Of a DNA stretch of 64,000 bases, positions 62,177-64,000 are shown one piece after another (the stretch's first letter is position 1; every line of letters begins with the position of its first letter). Source of the DNA: GCA-2737725 sp033763995 (GTDB taxonomy: Bacteria; Pseudomonadota; Alphaproteobacteria; Rhodospirillales; Rhodospirillaceae); assembly GCA_033763995.1 (NCBI GenBank), contig JANRJL010000002.1:90629-154628 (forward strand). Direction: 5' to 3'. The notes under the pieces were generated by a model. That model saw only the letters and a program-made list of their open reading frames with translations. It was not told where the DNA came from and made no database searches. The translations under genes were made by a program, and so were the position numbers.

Positions 62177-63796
62177 CTAAGTATACAAGATTTCGAGGCG
62201 CAAGGTCGCGCGCGTCATCCCGCAGAATGCTAGCGCTCTTTGCCGCTCATCTAGACTGTCGAGCTTGGGTACATCGATGAGAATAACTACGGGGCATTGC
62301 TGGCCTTTGAAGCGGGCCACTGATTCAAGTTGAAGATCACCACTTGTGAAAACTTGGTTGCCTGCGCCGTCATAAGCACCTGTGAATGTGCTTATCTTAT
62401 GAACACCGACCGCTTGGATATCGGCGAGACCAGATTTACCGGCACCTTTCATGCTTAGGACGATGATATCCTTATAGGTGAAGCCCTGCCTCAAGTGACT
62501 GTCGACAATCTGGGCTACTTGTCTTGATTGAGCCTCTAAATTTTCGCATTGATGCTCCCCCACTCCCAGCCCTTCCAGACGAGCCGCACAGTCAAACTCT
62601 GTGCCTAGGGCACGTTTAATGTAGCGCGCGATACTTTGTGGTGTTCTGTAGTTTTTTCGAGCATGGAACGTAACAAAGCTTTCTAACTTTAGCGGCGGCC
62701 TCGCAAAGACGTTTTGATCGGCATCCTCTAGCCAAAGACACTCCGAGCTCGGCTTTAAAAAGAGCTGCAGAATCTCAAACCACTCCTGCTCGAAGTCCTG
62801 CCCTTCATCGACAATTACAGCATCGAACTTCCACTCCTCCCCCAGCTTGGCCGCGATAATTTTTTCTTCCATTTCCCTCCATAGCGCAGAGTTAAGTTTC
62901 CGGTTTTCGAAATCTGGGCGCTCACCAAGAGAGGTCAAAACTTCATTACAAAAACCGTTCCATGTCTGAACCAACCCGGCACCTTTGGGCGCAAGGGCGT
63001 TGAGCCTATCGCGCAGCGATCGCGTATAGCAAAGCATCAGGACTCGTTTGCTTTGGGCGGCTAGCTCAGCAAATCGTTTAAGAGCGACGAGTGATTTTCC
63101 GCAGCCAGCCGTGCCCTTAACGCGAAGTCTGCGCGGCGAGAACTCGATACACGAAATTGTTTCGGCGAGTCCCTCCGAAAGTCGGGTAAATACCTTAGCT
63201 GCATCGACAGATAGCGCATGGATGTCTAGTGCTGCATCAAAGTGATGAGAAAAGAAGTCAATAGTTTTTTGAAAGCGTTGCTCTTGATTTTCCACCCCTG
63301 GCCCAAGAATCTTTTGGATCTTGGGAACAAGGGACTTGCGGTCAACCGAGTCGATTATCCGTTCTCGGTCCACACCCGCCGCGGCGAAATCTTTGACTCT
63401 GTAGTCAGGCAAGTAAATCAAATATTCAAGTTTGCGCGGCGGAGTTTCCGGAGACCTGATCAGTTTCTGTCGTACTGCATTTATGTTGCGATGAACCTGA
63501 TCCACAACATTTTTATCTCGGCCGGTATAGCTTTTGATAAGCGAACCGCTTCCTTCAGAAAGCCGTCCGTTTTTCTGCTCAATGACAAGAACATCGCCAG
63601 CTTTGTTCACGACCACAAAGTCGATCTCGCCATAAAAGCTGTCGCCCTGGCTGACCCGCGTCCAATCGACACTGTGGAAAACTGTATAGTCCTTCGTTAG
63701 CTCACGGCGCAGAAGCTTAAGAGTTTCAAGTTCTGGCGTTAGTGCTTCATCGCTGCCAGTGCCTACATTTAGCGACGGAACAATATATGCCACCAT
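62177..63796 (-). CDS. NERD nuclease-related domain fused to SF1 (UvrD-like) helicase
   Basis: This 539-residue protein has an N-terminal NERD domain (about 20-130) with D59 in GEIDF and E73-Q-K75 in VIEQKNG, an endonuclease-like acidic/Lys pattern. A helicase part follows: Walker A G228-TAGCGKS, CYTRSLRDRL (motif Ia), VIVDEGQDFEQEW (Walker B, D330/E331), ARKNYRTPQSIARYIKRAL (motif IV-like), and FKGQQCPVVILID with FCGMTRAT (motifs V/VI). It should unwind or cut DNA or RNA using ATP. The start is set at the ATG at 63796; a GTG precedes it. It is first in the leftward cluster. Confidence 0.85.
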   Translation of the reverse strand: MVAYIVPSLNVGTGSDEALTPELETLKLLRRELTKDYTVFHSVDWTRVSQGDSFYGEIDFVVVNKAGDVLVIEQKNGRLSEGSGSLIKSYTGRDKNVVDQVHRNINAVRQKLIRSPETPPRKLEYLIYLPDYRVKDFAAAGVDRERIIDSVDRKSLVPKIQKILGPGVENQEQRFQKTIDFFSHHFDAALDIHALSVDAAKVFTRLSEGLAETISCIEFSPRRLRVKGTAGCGKSLVALKRFAELAAQSKRVLMLCYTRSLRDRLNALAPKGAGLVQTWNGFCNEVLTSLGERPDFENRKLNSALWREMEEKIIAAKLGEEWKFDAVIVDEGQDFEQEWFEILQLFLKPSSECLWLEDADQNVFARPPLKLESFVTFHARKNYRTPQSIARYIKRALGTEFDCAARLEGLGVGEHQCENLEAQSRQVAQIVDSHLRQGFTYKDIIVLSMKGAGKSGLADIQAVGVHKISTFTGAYDGAGNQVFTSGDLQLESVARFKGQQCPVVILIDVPKLDSLDERQRALAFCGMTRATLRLEILYT

Positions 63797-63876
63797 CACC
63801 CCCCAAAAAATCGCTGCATCAATACGTGGATAAGGTTCTTGCAGCCCATCAGAAGCGGCCCCTAGCAGTTTGCTGA

Positions 63877-63942
63877 AAAACCCTCGAGACCTCTGCGCTT
63901 TGCATCAAAAGTGAGCCGTGTATCGGTTTGATCGAGGGTTTT
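63877..63942. other. Inverted repeat near the right window edge, possible transposon end
   Basis: AAAACCCTCGA (63877-63887) and TCGAGGGTTTT (63932-63942) are perfect 11-bp inverted arms. The neighbouring GCAGTTTGCTGAAAAACCC wording resembles ends of DDE-type insertion sequences I have seen, but no transposase frame is visible before the window ends. Confidence 0.3.
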
Positions 63943-64000
63943 CGGTGGTTTGATCGGCATTGGTCTCAGGTTTTGCATGCTGCGGTCGGTCTCTGGCTAT

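Noticed and set aside
56752..63796. Calling the cluster DISARM or Dpd because of the PLD-fold gene
   Set aside because: The other signature genes of those systems (DrmA/DrmB or DpdA-type proteins) are absent, and the partners here are different.

Overview
The window looks like a high-GC alphaproteobacterial chromosome. Core genes are strongly GC-biased. Many genes are chained by 4-bp ATGA stop/start overlaps. Intergenic palindromic repeats include types I recognise from Rhodospirillales and Rhizobiales genomes. No rRNA, tRNA, CRISPR array or complete insertion sequence was seen, so genus-level placement is not possible from the sequence alone.

Bases 1-39,500 are mostly ordinary high-GC chromosome. 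They hold a TolB/PD40 lipoprotein (cut by the window edge), a Rieske oxygenase, a Tat-exported flavin amine oxidase, five FGE-sulfatase-like proteins (four in one overlapping operon, 7,228-11,541), an IorB-type molybdenum hydroxylase, and a PQQ-type sugar dehydrogenase. A methylmalonyl-CoA mutase operon follows (mutA, mutB, a vapBC-type toxin-antitoxin pair, meaB), with a paralogous M19 dipeptidase on each side. Then come agmatine-to-putrescine enzymes (aguA, aguB), rRNA methyltransferases, three orphan peptide-type binding proteins, a TetR regulator, an exported MDR oxidoreductase and a PhyH-like oxygenase. Islets with lower GC interrupt this block (a HEPN gene near 4.1 kb and an unknown gene near 6.3 kb).

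Bases 39,587-54,852 form an accessory island bracketed by two direct copies of a ~276-bp diverged repeat. A GntR/FCD regulator and a reductive-dehalogenase-like cobalamin/Fe-S protein head the left end. The leftward transcription unit runs cupin - MFS - TonB receptor - YceI - cytochrome b561 - YceI - RdhA-like. The rightward unit has an OYE/TMADH-type flavo-Fe-S oxidoreductase and a second MFS, followed by an exported RidA-like protein and an exported SDR. A shared 11-bp palindrome (TTGTCSGACAA) lies before both rightward promoters, and one copy is in the divergent promoter. Together this reads as an uptake-and-degradation module for an unknown, possibly halogenated, compound.

Bases 54,900-64,000 are a lower-GC accessory zone. 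A HTH protein precedes a leftward four-gene cluster: NERD-nuclease/SF1 helicase, DUF429 protein, an unrecognised 529-aa protein, and a two-HKD phospholipase-D-fold protein. The last two overlap by ATGA. This is the best candidate for an undescribed defence-type system. A possible transposon end lies at the right edge.

Two tandem pairs of ~75-bp hairpins (29.5 and 31.8 kb) share one architecture but have different, compensating stem sequences, and are the most striking non-coding signal.
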